Shown: positions 1-6,781, numbered from the stretch's first letter. The stretch: 7,832 nt of DNA from Halobacteriales archaeon QH_10_65_19 (GCA_003022085.1 PXQK01000088.1:1-7832); one strand, 5' to 3'. Made by a program: numbers and translations. Notes: generated by a model from the letters alone, not told the origin.

Positions 1-1
1 C

Positions 2-1156
2 CAGGCCCTCAGCGGGCAGTGGACCGACCAGCACTCCGAGGAGATGAAGCGCGGGATTTCGATCCGTCTGGGCTACGCGGACGCGGCGTTCCGGCACTGT
101 CCGGGACTCGACGAGCCCGAACGGTACACCGTCGAGGAGGAGTGTCCCGACGGGAGCGCGAGCGAACCGCTCCGGACGGTGTCCTTTGTCGACGCGCCGG
201 GCCACGAGACGCTGATGGCGACGATGCTATCGGGAGCGTCACTGATGGACGGCGCCGTCCTGGTCGTCTCGGCCAGCGAGCCCGTCCCGCAGGCACAGAC
301 AGAGGAGCACCTGATGGCGCTCGATATCATCGGCATCGACAACATCGTCGTCGCCCAGAACAAGATCGACCTTGTCGACGCCGACCAGGCCCGCGAGAAC
401 TACCAGCAGATCGAGGAGTTCGTCGCGGGCACCGTTGCCGAGGGGGCGCCGGTCGTGCCGCTCAGTGCCCAGCAGGAGGTCAACATGGACCTGCTGGTGC
501 AGGCCGTCGAGGAGGAAATCCCGACGCCCGAGCAGGACCCGGACGCAAACCTGGAGATGCTGGTCGCGCGGAGCTTCGACATCAACCGGCCGGGGACGAC
601 CTGGGACTCCCTGACCGGCGGCGTCCTCGGCGGCTCGCTCTCCCGGGGCAAGCTGACAACCGGGCAGACGCTGGAGCTGCGCCCCGGCCGCGAGGTCGAG
701 GAGGGCGGTCAGGCCGAGTGGCGTCCCGTCGAGACCGAGATCCGGTCGCTGCAGGCCGGCGGCGAGGACGTCGAGGAGGCGACGCCGGGCGGGCTGCTGG
801 GGGTCGGCACCGGACTCGACCCGGCGATCACGAAAGGCGACGCGCTGGCCGGCCAGGTCGCCGGTCCGCCCGGCACGCTGCCGCCGGTCCACGAGGCGTT
901 CACGATGAGCGTCGAACTCCTGGACCGGATCGTCGGCGAGGAGGGCGAAGGCGAGGTCGAGGAGATCTCGACGGGCGAGCCGCTGATGCTCACCGTCGGG
1001 ACGGCGACGACTGTCGGCTCGGTCACCAGCGCCCGGAACGGCGAGTGCGAGGTACGGCTCAAGCGGCCGGTGTGTGCAGAGCCGGGCGTGCAGATCGCGA
1101 TCAACCGCCGCGTCGGCGCGCGCTGGCGGCTCATCGGCTACGGAACGCTACAGTGA
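2..1156 (+). CDS. eif2g: Translation initiation factor aIF2 subunit gamma (5' end missing)
   Basis: GTPase subunit of archaeal initiation factor 2, which with the alpha and beta subunits carries initiator Met-tRNA to the small ribosomal subunit. The frame is open from base 2 to the TGA at 1154-1156, giving 384 codons. The family is about 410 residues, so roughly 25 N-terminal residues, including the P-loop, lie outside the window. Visible are the switch-1 region ([13 protein letters not shown], from about base 44), the G3 motif DAPGH (191-205), the G4 motif NKID (359-370) and a G5-like SAQQEVNMD, followed by the two C-terminal beta-barrel domains. The zinc-knuckle insert between switch 1 and G3 keeps only one Cys of each expected CxxC pair (codons at 98 and 143). 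It is the first visible gene of the operon, and its stop overlaps the next gene's GTG by four bases. Identification is very secure. Confidence 0.97.
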   Translation, partial: QALSGQWTDQHSEEMKRGISIRLGYADAAFRHCPGLDEPERYTVEEECPDGSASEPLRTVSFVDAPGHETLMATMLSGASLMDGAVLVVSASEPVPQAQTEEHLMALDIIGIDNIVVAQNKIDLVDADQARENYQQIEEFVAGTVAEGAPVVPLSAQQEVNMDLLVQAVEEEIPTPEQDPDANLEMLVARSFDINRPGTTWDSLTGGVLGGSLSRGKLTTGQTLELRPGREVEEGGQAEWRPVETEIRSLQAGGEDVEEATPGGLLGVGTGLDPAITKGDALAGQVAGPPGTLPPVHEAFTMSVELLDRIVGEEGEGEVEEISTGEPLMLTVGTATTVGSVTSARNGECEVRLKRPVCAEPGVQIAINRRVGARWRLIGYGTLQ

Positions 1157-1533
1157 CTGTCGTTCTCGACACGAACGCACTCATGATGCCCGTCGAATGT
1201 GACCTCAGGCTGTTTGACGAACTCGACCGGTTACTCGATGGGCCACAGACGGTTGTCCCACGCGCGGTCGTCGCCGAACTCTCGAAGCTCGCCGGCGGCA
1301 CCGGCGAGGAGGCAACGGCGGCCCGCGTCGGGCGGGACCTGGCCCGGGACCGCTGCGAGCAGCGCGATACCGACGCCACGTACGCCGACGACGCCGTTGT
1401 CGAACTCGCGACTACCCCGGAGGGGACCTACGCGGTCACCAACGACGGGCCGCTACAGCGTCGGCTGCTCGAACGGGACGTATCAGTAATTAGTTTACGC
1501 GGGCAGAACAAACTGGCTATCACTCAACCATAA
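1153..1533 (+). CDS. PIN-domain nuclease, archaeal FCF1/UTP24-like
   Basis: A 126-residue single-domain PIN protein. PIN domains are metal-dependent ribonucleases, and the FCF1/UTP24 branch acts in eukaryotic pre-rRNA processing; an rRNA-processing role here is inference from family and context. The acidic active-site residues are visible: D6 in [10 protein letters not shown]42 in VVAEL, D79/D80 in YADD, and D98 in TNDGPL. The C-terminal RGQNKLAI matches the LRGxNKL end of this family. The GTG start at 1153 is required, because the next start candidates (ATG codons at residues 11-12) would remove D6. GTG overlaps the aIF2-gamma TGA (GTGA, 1153-1156), which suggests translational coupling. Position between aIF2-gamma and Rpo7 is the conserved archaeal arrangement and argues against a VapC toxin; no antitoxin gene is adjacent. 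Confidence 0.9.
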   Translation: MTVVLDTNALMMPVECDLRLFDELDRLLDGPQTVVPRAVVAELSKLAGGTGEEATAARVGRDLARDRCEQRDTDATYADDAVVELATTPEGTYAVTNDGPLQRRLLERDVSVISLRGQNKLAITQP

Positions 1534-1536
1534 GAT

Positions 1537-2115
1537 ATGTACAAACGGGTAACACTACGGGACACGGTCGAAGTACCGCCGGAGCATCTGGCGGACGTTA
1601 CGCCGGATCGGATCAAACGACTGCTGCAGGACAAACTCGAGGGGAGCGTCGACGAGGACGTCGGCTCGATTGTCTCGGTGATCGAGGTCCACGACATCGG
1701 CGACGGCGCTGTCCTCCCGAACGAACCGGGCGTCTACTACGACGCGGAGTTCGACGCGCTCACGTTCGATCCCGAGATGCAGGAGGTCGTCGACGGCGAG
1801 ATCGTCGAGGTCGTCAACTTCGGCGCCTTCGTGGGCATCGGTCCGGTCGACGGACTCCTCCACGTCTCACAGATCTCCGACGAGTACCTCGCTTACGACG
1901 AGGAAAACCAGATGCTCGCCTCCCGGGAGTCCAACCGGACGCTCGGGGTCGGTGACACCGTCCGGGCGCGGATCGTCACCAAAAGCATCGACGAGCGCAA
2001 CCCCCGGGACTCGAAGATCGGTCTCACCGCGAAGCAGGTCGGGCTGGGCAAGCACGGCTGGCTGAAGGAGGAACGCGAGAAGCGACAGGCCCAGGCGGAA
2101 GCGGGTGAGAGCTGA
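1537..2115 (+). CDS. rpo7: DNA-directed RNA polymerase subunit Rpo7 (RpoE', RpoE1)
   Basis: A 192-residue Rpo7, the archaeal counterpart of eukaryotic Rpb7. With Rpo4 it forms the stalk of RNA polymerase, which binds emerging RNA and helps promoter opening and processivity. The N-terminal domain (about 1-80) begins MYKRVTLRDTVEVPPEHL, typical of the family. The C-terminal S1/OB RNA-binding domain spans about 82-165, with FGAFVGI (95-101), GLLHVSQIS (106-114) and KIGLT (160-164). The tail after 170 is charged (KEEREKRQAQAEAGES), a common haloarchaeal extension. Only three bases separate its ATG from the PIN gene stop, and its TGA shares one base with the spt4 ATG, so it belongs to the same operon. 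Length is normal for the family. Confidence 0.96.
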   Translation: MYKRVTLRDTVEVPPEHLADVTPDRIKRLLQDKLEGSVDEDVGSIVSVIEVHDIGDGAVLPNEPGVYYDAEFDALTFDPEMQEVVDGEIVEVVNFGAFVGIGPVDGLLHVSQISDEYLAYDEENQMLASRESNRTLGVGDTVRARIVTKSIDERNPRDSKIGLTAKQVGLGKHGWLKEEREKRQAQAEAGES

Positions 2116-2312
2116 TGGCCGACCGGCTTGTCTGTCGGGAGTGCCACCGGGTGCAGGAGACCGAGGAGGCCGAGGCCTGCGAGAGCTGCGGGTCGACGTC
2201 GCTCACAGAGGACTGGGCTGGCTACGTCGTCATCAGCCACCCCGAGCGGAGCGACATCGCCGAGGAGATGGACGTCACCGAGCCTGGCAAGTACGCGCTG
2301 AAGGTTCGGTAG
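2115..2312 (+). CDS. spt4: Transcription elongation factor Spt4 (RpoE'', RpoE2)
   Basis: A 65-residue zinc protein, the partner of Spt5. The Spt4/5 complex closes over the RNA polymerase cleft and promotes processive elongation. The zinc site is complete: C7-x2-C10 and C22-x2-C25 (CRECH and CESCG). The second half, WAGYVVISHPERSDIAEEM, is the usual Spt5-binding surface with the HPERS motif, and it ends GKYALKVR, as the family does. The start ATG shares its A with the TGA of rpo7 (TGATG at 2113-2117), a coupling arrangement. Length matches other archaeal Spt4 proteins. Confidence 0.95.
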   Translation: MADRLVCRECHRVQETEEAEACESCGSTSLTEDWAGYVVISHPERSDIAEEMDVTEPGKYALKVR

Positions 2313-2313
2313 C

Positions 2314-2883
2314 GTGACTGACACCGTTCTCCGGCTCCAGGACTCACTGCGCGCGTCGCTCAAGGAGCCGTTCGGCCCCGTCTACACCGATCCGTCGGCG
2401 CTGCTCGTGGACGCCTCCGAGCCGCTGATCGCGGTCGGCGACGTCGTCACGGCGCACCTGCTGGAGGCAGGCCACACGCCCGCGGTCGCGCTCGTCGACG
2501 AGCGCACCGAGCGGGCAGCCGTCGAGGACTGGGTGGCCAAGGCAGTCGCCGAAGCTGAGGGGTTCGATCACGGGCTAACGGTCACGAACCCCGCTGCCGT
2601 CCTGTCGGAGTCGCTGCTGCTGGCGCTGCGGGTCGCCATCGCGGGGGCGGACGCCGACGGGGCGAACACGCTGCTCACAGTCGACGGCGAGGAGGACCTG
2701 GCGACGCTGCCGGCAGTCGTCGCTGCTCCCGCGGGCGCGACAGTCGTCTACGGCCAGCCCGGCGAGGGGATGGTCCGCGTGACCGTCGACGAGGCGACGA
2801 AAGGTGAGGTGCGCGACCTCCTCTCGCGGATGGACGGCGACACGGAGCACCTCTTTTTCCTTCTCGGGGAAGCCGCCGAATAG
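2314..2883 (+). CDS. GTP-dependent dephospho-CoA kinase (DUF359 family)
   Basis: A 189-residue DUF359 protein. A Thermococcus kodakarensis member of this family has been shown to phosphorylate dephospho-CoA using GTP, the last step of archaeal CoA synthesis; assigning that activity here is by family. The conserved blocks are all present: GDVVT (42-46), VDERTER (61-67), TNPAAVLSE (91-99), VDGEEDL (123-129) and YGQPGEGMV (146-154). The start is GTG at 2314, one base after the spt4 stop; no better start exists before the conserved N-terminal PFGPVYTDP. It is the last gene of the plus-strand operon. Its TAG lies ten bases from the stop of the convergent methyltransferase, so the two transcripts must overlap or end within coding sequence. 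Confidence 0.92.
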   Translation: MTDTVLRLQDSLRASLKEPFGPVYTDPSALLVDASEPLIAVGDVVTAHLLEAGHTPAVALVDERTERAAVEDWVAKAVAEAEGFDHGLTVTNPAAVLSESLLLALRVAIAGADADGANTLLTVDGEEDLATLPAVVAAPAGATVVYGQPGEGMVRVTVDEATKGEVRDLLSRMDGDTEHLFFLLGEAAE

Positions 2884-2893
2884 GGCGGTCGGG

Positions 2894-3837
2894 TCACTCC
2901 CGCCGAAGCACCAGCACGTAGCGGGTCAGCGACCGGTGGACGCGGCGCTCGAACGAGGCCTCGACGGTCCAGCCGGCCTCGCCCGCGGGCCGGGCCCAGG
3001 GACGGTCGCCGACGACGACACACCGGGGTGCGACGCGGCGCGCCTCGCGCAGTGCATCCCGAACCAGCACGTCGAGCTGTCCCTCGATTTTCGACTGTCG
3101 ACCGTACGGCGTATCGAAGACGACCGCGTCCACGGCACCGTCGGCGACCGGAAGCGAGGCGGCGTCGCCCCGGAGGATGTGCCACTCCCCGTCGAGGGCG
3201 TCTGCCAGGTTCTGTCGGGTTCCCTGCACCATCTTCGCCTGTGCGTCGAGGCCGACGACGTCGGCACCGACCAGCCCCGCCCGGCGACGTTGACGAGCGC
3301 CCGCGCGAGCATCGGATCCATGCTCCCCGGCTGGAAGAACGGCCGGTCGGTCGGCCGCCGGCGGGCGAAATCACGAACGGTTTCCGCAGTCAACCACCCG
3401 AGAACGCAGATTCCCGGCTCGTCGCTGCTGTCGTTCCGGTCTTGATTTTCGGAAAACAGCGCGCGGAGTTCGTGGTCTGGATCGTCGAGGTCGACAGTGA
3501 ACCCACGGTCGACCAGCGCCTGACCGAGTTCGCGCTCCGCGCGCTGGGTGTCGACCCCGGCTGTCCCGCGCACGTCGACCGCGCGGACGGCGATCGCTCC
3601 CTCCCGGTCGAACGTCGCCGCCTCGAGCACCGCACGGGCGCACTCGACCAACTGGTCCCCTTCTGTCCGCCCGATCAGGTCGCTGATACGGTGGGTGAAC
3701 GCGAGGTGGCGCACACGGTCGGTCACTCCGCGAGCTCGTGCCAGCCCGGGCGCGAGAACGCGCACGTCGCTGGCGGCGTGACTCGCCTCGTAGGCCGCGA
3801 ACGCGTCGTCCTGCCCGGCGAGTTCGAGAACGTACAC
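2894..3837 (-). pseudogene. tRNA (guanine-10-N2)-methyltransferase-like gene, broken by internal deletion/frameshift
   Basis: Two adjoining minus-strand frames together match the archaeal Trm-G10 (Trm11-like, THUMP plus methyltransferase) family, which makes m2G/m2,2G at tRNA position 10. The N-terminal part (GTG at 3835-3837, reading YVLELAGQDDAFAAYEA) covers the THUMP domain and runs to PGSMDPMLARALVNVAG near 3280, about 186 residues. The other frame resumes at about 3280 with AGLVGADVVGLDAQAKMVQ and runs about 128 residues to the TGA at 2894-2896, containing the catalytic motif DTPYGRQSKI. Between NVAG and AGLVGAD the expected motif I (DPxCGTGG, SAM binding) is absent and the frame shifts. 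Family length is about 330 residues; the two pieces sum to about 314, so roughly 20 codons are lost. As read, no functional enzyme can be made. An assembly or sequencing error in GC-rich DNA is the main alternative. Confidence 0.82.
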
Positions 3838-3901
3838 GCCGGTACTGGCGCGCTCAACGTCATGAGCGTATCGGTTGACCAGATTTGTACCCGAAGTGAT
3901 A

Positions 3902-3937
3902 GTTCGTGTGTGTCTCTGACAGACGCATCCCACGAAC
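3902..3937. promoter_or_regulatory. Dyad next to the tbp promoter, possible operator
   Basis: GTTCGTG (3902-3908) and CACGAAC (3931-3937) are a perfect 7-bp inverted repeat. Nested almost concentrically inside is GTCT (3912-3915) paired with AGAC (3921-3924). The right arm ends one base before the tbp TATA box and covers the position of the TFB-recognition element. A dimeric regulator bound here would interfere with TFB/TBP loading; this role is inference. Confidence 0.4.
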
Positions 3938-3938
3938 C

Positions 3939-3946
3939 TTTATAAA
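3939..3946 (+). promoter_or_regulatory. TATA box of tbp
   Basis: TTTATAAA is a strong archaeal TATA element in otherwise GC-rich DNA. Its centre is about 31 bases before the tbp ATG at 3974, which places transcription start (about 26 bases downstream of the box) near 3968 and leaves a leader of only a few bases, typical of haloarchaea. A second AT-rich stretch, CTTAAATAC, follows at 3949. Confidence 0.75.
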
Positions 3947-3973
3947 TCTTAAATACGACGTTTAAGTTGATAC

Positions 3974-4534
3974 ATGGTAGATCCAAAGGAAACCATCAAT
4001 ATCGAGAACGTTGTCGCGTCTACCGGAATCGGGCAGGAGCTCGACCTGCAGAGCGTCGCAATGGATCTGGAAGGGGCGGACTACGACCCGGAGCAGTTCC
4101 CCGGACTCGTCTACCGTACGCAGGAGCCCAAGTCGGCGGCCCTGATCTTTCGGTCCGGCAAAATCGTCTGTACGGGCGCGAAGAGCACGAACGACGTACA
4201 CCAGAGTCTGCGGATCGTCTTCGACAAGCTGCGCGAACTCAACATTCAGGTCGAAGACGACCCCGAGATCATCGTCCAGAACATTGTCACATCCGCGGAT
4301 CTCGGCCGGAATCTCAACCTCAACGCCATCGCAATCGGGCTGGGGCTGGAGAAAATCGAGTACGAGCCCGAGCAGTTCCCCGGGCTCGTCTACCGGCTCG
4401 ACGAACCCGACGTGGTGGCACTCCTGTTTGGGTCGGGCAAACTCGTCATCACCGGCGGCAAGGAGCCGGACGACGCACGGAAAGCGGTCGACAAGATCGT
4501 CTCGCGGCTCGAAGACCTGAGCCTGCTCGACTGA
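3974..4534 (+). CDS. tbp: TATA-box-binding protein (TBP)
   Basis: A 186-residue general transcription factor that binds the TATA box and, with TFB, recruits archaeal RNA polymerase. It shows the two-fold repeat that forms the DNA-binding saddle: repeat 1 about 8-90 (INIENVVAST, EQFPGLVYR at 40-48, FRSGKIVCTG at 59-68) and repeat 2 about 99-181 (IIVQNIVTSADL, EQFPGLVYR at 133-141, FGSGKLVITG at 152-161). The acidic surface and the short acidic end (EDLSLLD) fit a haloarchaeal TBP. The two EQFPGLVYR segments are nearly identical in DNA too (4091-4116 and 4370-4395, one mismatch in 26 bases). It is transcribed alone from its own TATA promoter and ends in tandem stops, TGA TAG. Haloarchaea often carry several tbp copies, so I do not assign a paralogue letter. 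Confidence 0.97.
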   Translation: MVDPKETINIENVVASTGIGQELDLQSVAMDLEGADYDPEQFPGLVYRTQEPKSAALIFRSGKIVCTGAKSTNDVHQSLRIVFDKLRELNIQVEDDPEIIVQNIVTSADLGRNLNLNAIAIGLGLEKIEYEPEQFPGLVYRLDEPDVVALLFGSGKLVITGGKEPDDARKAVDKIVSRLEDLSLLD

Positions 4535-4615
4535 TAGTGATTATTGTGAGTCGTTACGGGATCGACCGCACGACTGCGTGCGATTGACCTGGTACACAGT
4601 CACAATAATCACTAT
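4534..4615. repeat. 82-bp element with perfect 16-bp inverted terminal repeats
   Basis: ATAGTGATTATTGTGA at 4534-4549 is matched exactly by its reverse complement TCACAATAATCACTAT at 4600-4615, with 50 bases between. The arms are only 25% GC in strongly GC-rich surroundings. The spacer holds a small hairpin, CGCACG (4567-4572) with CGTGCG (4577-4582). The left arm begins on the last base of the tbp stop codon, and the right arm ends inside an ATG (4614-4616). No target-site duplication is visible directly outside the arms. It could be a miniature transposable element, a paired regulatory site, or a long stem-loop at the 3' end of the tbp transcript. Confidence 0.7.
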
Positions 4616-4829
4616 GACCGGCCCCGGCGACGACGGACTCTGGTACCCCGTAGGGAGAGCGTTCTGGACGGCGGGCGTCACGACCGGCCGGGCGAAGAAC
4701 CCACGAGCCGGATGCCGTGACAGCAGTGCCGCCAGTTTTATTCACTATCTTCGTGACTCTTTACCGCTATATGGTCGCGCATTGGGCGTTTCAGCCCGCG
4801 AAACAATCGATATTGGGACCCAGTGCTGA
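4614..4829 (+). CDS. Doubtful small ORF or gene remnant, 71 aa
   Basis: Reads MTGPGDDGLWYPVGRAFWT and onward. The first 30 or so codons mostly end in G or C, as real genes here do; the second half loses this and becomes AT-rich with no recognisable domain. The start overlaps the right arm of the inverted-repeat element. I recognise no family. It may be the 5' stub of a decayed gene or simply open by chance; the rest of 4616-4835 holds no better candidate. Confidence 0.15.
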   Translation: MTGPGDDGLWYPVGRAFWTAGVTTGRAKNPRAGCRDSSAASFIHYLRDSLPLYGRALGVSARETIDIGTQC

Positions 4830-4838
4830 AAATAATCA
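4826..4838 (-). terminator. T-rich stretch after the methyltransferase stop
   Basis: On the minus strand the stop TGA (4838-4836) is followed at once by TTATTTT, a T-rich run that could act as an archaeal terminator for the hisG-methyltransferase transcript. There is no strong stem. The call rests on composition and position only. Confidence 0.3.
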
Positions 4839-5903
4839 CGTCTCCCCTTCGAGGTCCGTCTTCTCGGCGGGCTCGTAGCCCACCCGGTAGCGACGCTCTC
4901 GCTCGGCGCGCTCGACGTTGTCCGCGACGTAGAACCGGATGTCCTGTTCCTGGCTGGTCATCACTGGAAACTCGTAGTAGGTGGCGTCGTAGTCGAGGCC
5001 ATCGCCGTCCGCACGGCGCCGGTCGACGAACTCGCGGTGGGCGTCGAGGCGCCGTTCGACGACCGACCGGGAGCGGCCGGGGACGGTCGCAGCCTGCTCC
5101 GCGAACCGGTCGAGGAAGGCCGCGTCGAGCTCGTAGCCGACCGAGTTCCGGCCGGCGACCATCGCGGCGAGTGACGTCGTGCCGGTCCCCCAGAACGGGT
5201 CGAGAACGGTGTCGCCGTAGACCGAGTACATGCTACAGAGGCGGTATGGGATCTCGAACGGGAAGGCACCGGCGCGGTCCCGGAGGTCGTCGTCGGGGAG
5301 TTCCTGGAGGCGGCCGCGGACGTCTGTCCAGACGTCCGTGAACCAGCGGTTGCGCTCCTCCCAGAAGAACGCCGACTCGTAGCGGTGCCCTGCCCCGGGT
5401 TCGAACGCGCGGCGCTCCCCGTTGCGGAAGATCAGTACGTACTCGTGTTCGAGCGTGACGTAGGCGTTGGGCGGCACCATTCCCGATCCCATGAACTTCG
5501 CGGCGCTGTTCGTCGGTTTGTGCCAGAGCACGTCGGGCAGCGCCTCGAACCCGCGGCGGCTGAACGCCTCGACGATCCGCGCGTGGTTCGGGTACACCTG
5601 AAACCGGCCGTCGACGGTGCGGGTGGCATCACCGACGTTGATGCAGGCGATTCCGCCCGGCCGGAGCACCCGGGCGAGTTCGTCCCAGACCTCGTCGAGG
5701 ACGCTGTGCATCGTCTCGAACGCCGCGTCGCCGTTCCCGGCGTCGAGGTACTCGGCGCTGGCCGGCGCCAGCTCCGCGAACACGCTGTCCCACATCTCGA
5801 CCATCGGGTACGGGGGTGAGGTGACGACGAGGTCGACCGCGTCGTCCTCGACAGCCCCCATTCCGCGGGCGTCGGCGACGTGCAGGTGGTGTGTCGTCTC
5901 CAT
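4836..5903 (-). CDS. zim: DNA (cytosine-N4) methyltransferase, probable CTAG-specific orphan methylase (Zim type)
   Basis: A 355-residue SAM-dependent DNA methyltransferase. Catalytic motif IV, TSPPYP (28-33), comes first and SAM-binding motif I, DPFWGTGT (235-242), comes later: the beta-class order. SPPY is typical of N4-cytosine enzymes. Between them are LARVLRPGGIACINVGDATR (77-96) and a block ending LEHEYVLIFRNGERR (151-165), as in this family. No restriction endonuclease gene is adjacent, so it looks solitary. Haloarchaea widely encode an orphan CTAG methylase (Zim, HVO_0794 in Haloferax volcanii); length, motif order and the absence of CTAG from this window agree, but CTAG specificity is inference. 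The ATG at 5903 is chosen because METTHHLHVADARGM leads straight into the fold. It follows hisG by 32 bases on the same strand, so they are probably cotranscribed. Confidence 0.85.
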   Translation of the reverse strand: METTHHLHVADARGMGAVEDDAVDLVVTSPPYPMVEMWDSVFAELAPASAEYLDAGNGDAAFETMHSVLDEVWDELARVLRPGGIACINVGDATRTVDGRFQVYPNHARIVEAFSRRGFEALPDVLWHKPTNSAAKFMGSGMVPPNAYVTLEHEYVLIFRNGERRAFEPGAGHRYESAFFWEERNRWFTDVWTDVRGRLQELPDDDLRDRAGAFPFEIPYRLCSMYSVYGDTVLDPFWGTGTTSLAAMVAGRNSVGYELDAAFLDRFAEQAATVPGRSRSVVERRLDAHREFVDRRRADGDGLDYDATYYEFPVMTSQEQDIRFYVADNVERAERERRYRVGYEPAEKTDLEGET

Positions 5904-5935
5904 GTCCTCTCGGTGTGCGTTTGACTGTCCGGCTG

Positions 5936-6781
5936 TCACTCCACGAGGCGTTCGATCTCGGTGACGAGAATGTCGCTCGCGCCGACGCTTTTGAGCTCTG
6001 AGATGGTCTCGAAGACGCGCTTTTCCTCGACAACCGCGTGGACGGCCACCATGTCGCTGCCGGCGATGTCCATCACCGTCGGCCCGCCCATCCCGGGGAT
6101 CACGTCCTTGACGTCGCCGAGGCGATTCTCGGGAACGTTTAGCATCAGGTACCGCTGGTCCTCGGCGTCGAGCACCGAGCCCAGCGCCGTTGCGACCTGT
6201 TCGACCTTGGACTCCCCCGCGGCGTCGGGGCTGGCGAACAGCCGGACCGACGAGGCGAGCACCTCGTCGACGACCGCGAGCCGGTTCATCCGTAGCGTCG
6301 TTCCCGTCGAGGTGATGTCGACGATCCCGTCGGCGATGTCGACGTGCGGTGTGAGTTCGGTCGCGCCGGAGACCTCGACGACCTCGACGTCGACGCCCCT
6401 GTCGGCGAAGTAGTCGGCCGTGATCGCAGGGAACTCGGTGGCGACGGTTCCGCCCGCGAGGTCTGCGACCGTCGAGACGTTGCCGTCTTCCGGGGTCGCG
6501 AGCACGATACGGCAGGTCCCGTAGCCCAGGTCCAGCAGTTCCACGAGGTCGGCATCGGACTCGCGGACCTGGTCGTAGCCCGTGATCCCGAGGTCTGCGG
6601 CGCCGTCCCGGACGTACTCGGGGATGTCCGAGGTCCGGGCAAAAAGGACTGTCACGTCCGGGTCGACGGTCTCGGCGTACAGCTTCCGGTCCGCGCCGTC
6701 GACGATGTGGAGGCCCGCCCGCTCTAACAGCTCGATTGTCGGCTCGTGGAGGCGCCCCTTGTTGGGAACGGCAATACGCAT
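5936..6781 (-). CDS. hisG: ATP phosphoribosyltransferase, long form
   Basis: A 281-residue HisG, the first enzyme of histidine synthesis, joining ATP and PRPP to give phosphoribosyl-ATP. The N-terminal catalytic domain opens [11 protein letters not shown], with DLGITGYD (63-70) and the PRPP-binding loop [13 protein letters not shown] (151-163). From about 209 the PII-like regulatory domain follows ([13 protein letters not shown], then IPGMGGPTV at 228-236), so this is the HisZ-independent long form, normally inhibited by histidine. No other his gene is in the window; scattered his genes are usual in haloarchaea. It is the first gene of a minus-strand pair with the DNA methyltransferase. The 10-bp palindrome GGCAATTGCC lies 24 bases upstream of its start. 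Confidence 0.97.
   Translation of the reverse strand: MRIAVPNKGRLHEPTIELLERAGLHIVDGADRKLYAETVDPDVTVLFARTSDIPEYVRDGAADLGITGYDQVRESDADLVELLDLGYGTCRIVLATPEDGNVSTVADLAGGTVATEFPAITADYFADRGVDVEVVEVSGATELTPHVDIADGIVDITSTGTTLRMNRLAVVDEVLASSVRLFASPDAAGESKVEQVATALGSVLDAEDQRYLMLNVPENRLGDVKDVIPGMGGPTVMDIAGSDMVAVHAVVEEKRVFETISELKSVGASDILVTEIERLVE

Noticed and set aside
239..892. A 217-codon minus-strand frame opposite aIF2-gamma
   Set aside because: Composition is that of an antisense shadow, and it lies wholly within a well-identified gene.
1486..1498. AT-rich GTAATTAGTTTAC near the end of the PIN gene as an internal promoter for rpo7
   Set aside because: The spacing to the rpo7 ATG (about 40 bases) is longer than usual for a leaderless start, and the sequence encodes the conserved C-terminal strand of the PIN domain. 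Not enough to call.
19..1533. A 504-codon plus-strand frame ending with the PIN protein
   Set aside because: Its first 378 codons are an Arg-rich shadow of aIF2-gamma. The PIN gene proper begins at the GTG at 1153.
1153..1533. PIN protein as a VapC toxin
   Set aside because: No VapB-like gene nearby. The position in the aIF2-gamma/Rpo7/Spt4 operon and the RGQNKLAI end fit the FCF1-like housekeeping group.
3028..3945. A 305-codon plus-strand frame opposite the broken methyltransferase
   Set aside because: Arg/Pro/His-rich with no domain, opposite a sequence with clear THUMP and methyltransferase homology on the other strand; a high-GC shadow.
4784..4804. Small hairpins around GGGCGTTTCAGCCCGCGAAAC
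   Set aside because: Stems of four or five base pairs, mutually exclusive, with no T-run; expected by chance.
4535..4835. A tRNA or other structured RNA gene in the tbp-downstream gap
   Set aside because: No acceptor/T-loop signature (no GTTCRANNC box with matching ends) could be found; only the inverted-repeat element stands out.
4717..4877. A plus-strand reading from GTG with a hydrophobic stretch (VLFTIFVTLYRYMV)
   Set aside because: The hydrophobicity comes from a short AT-rich patch. Codon endings are not haloarchaeal, and it runs into the 3' end of the methyltransferase gene.
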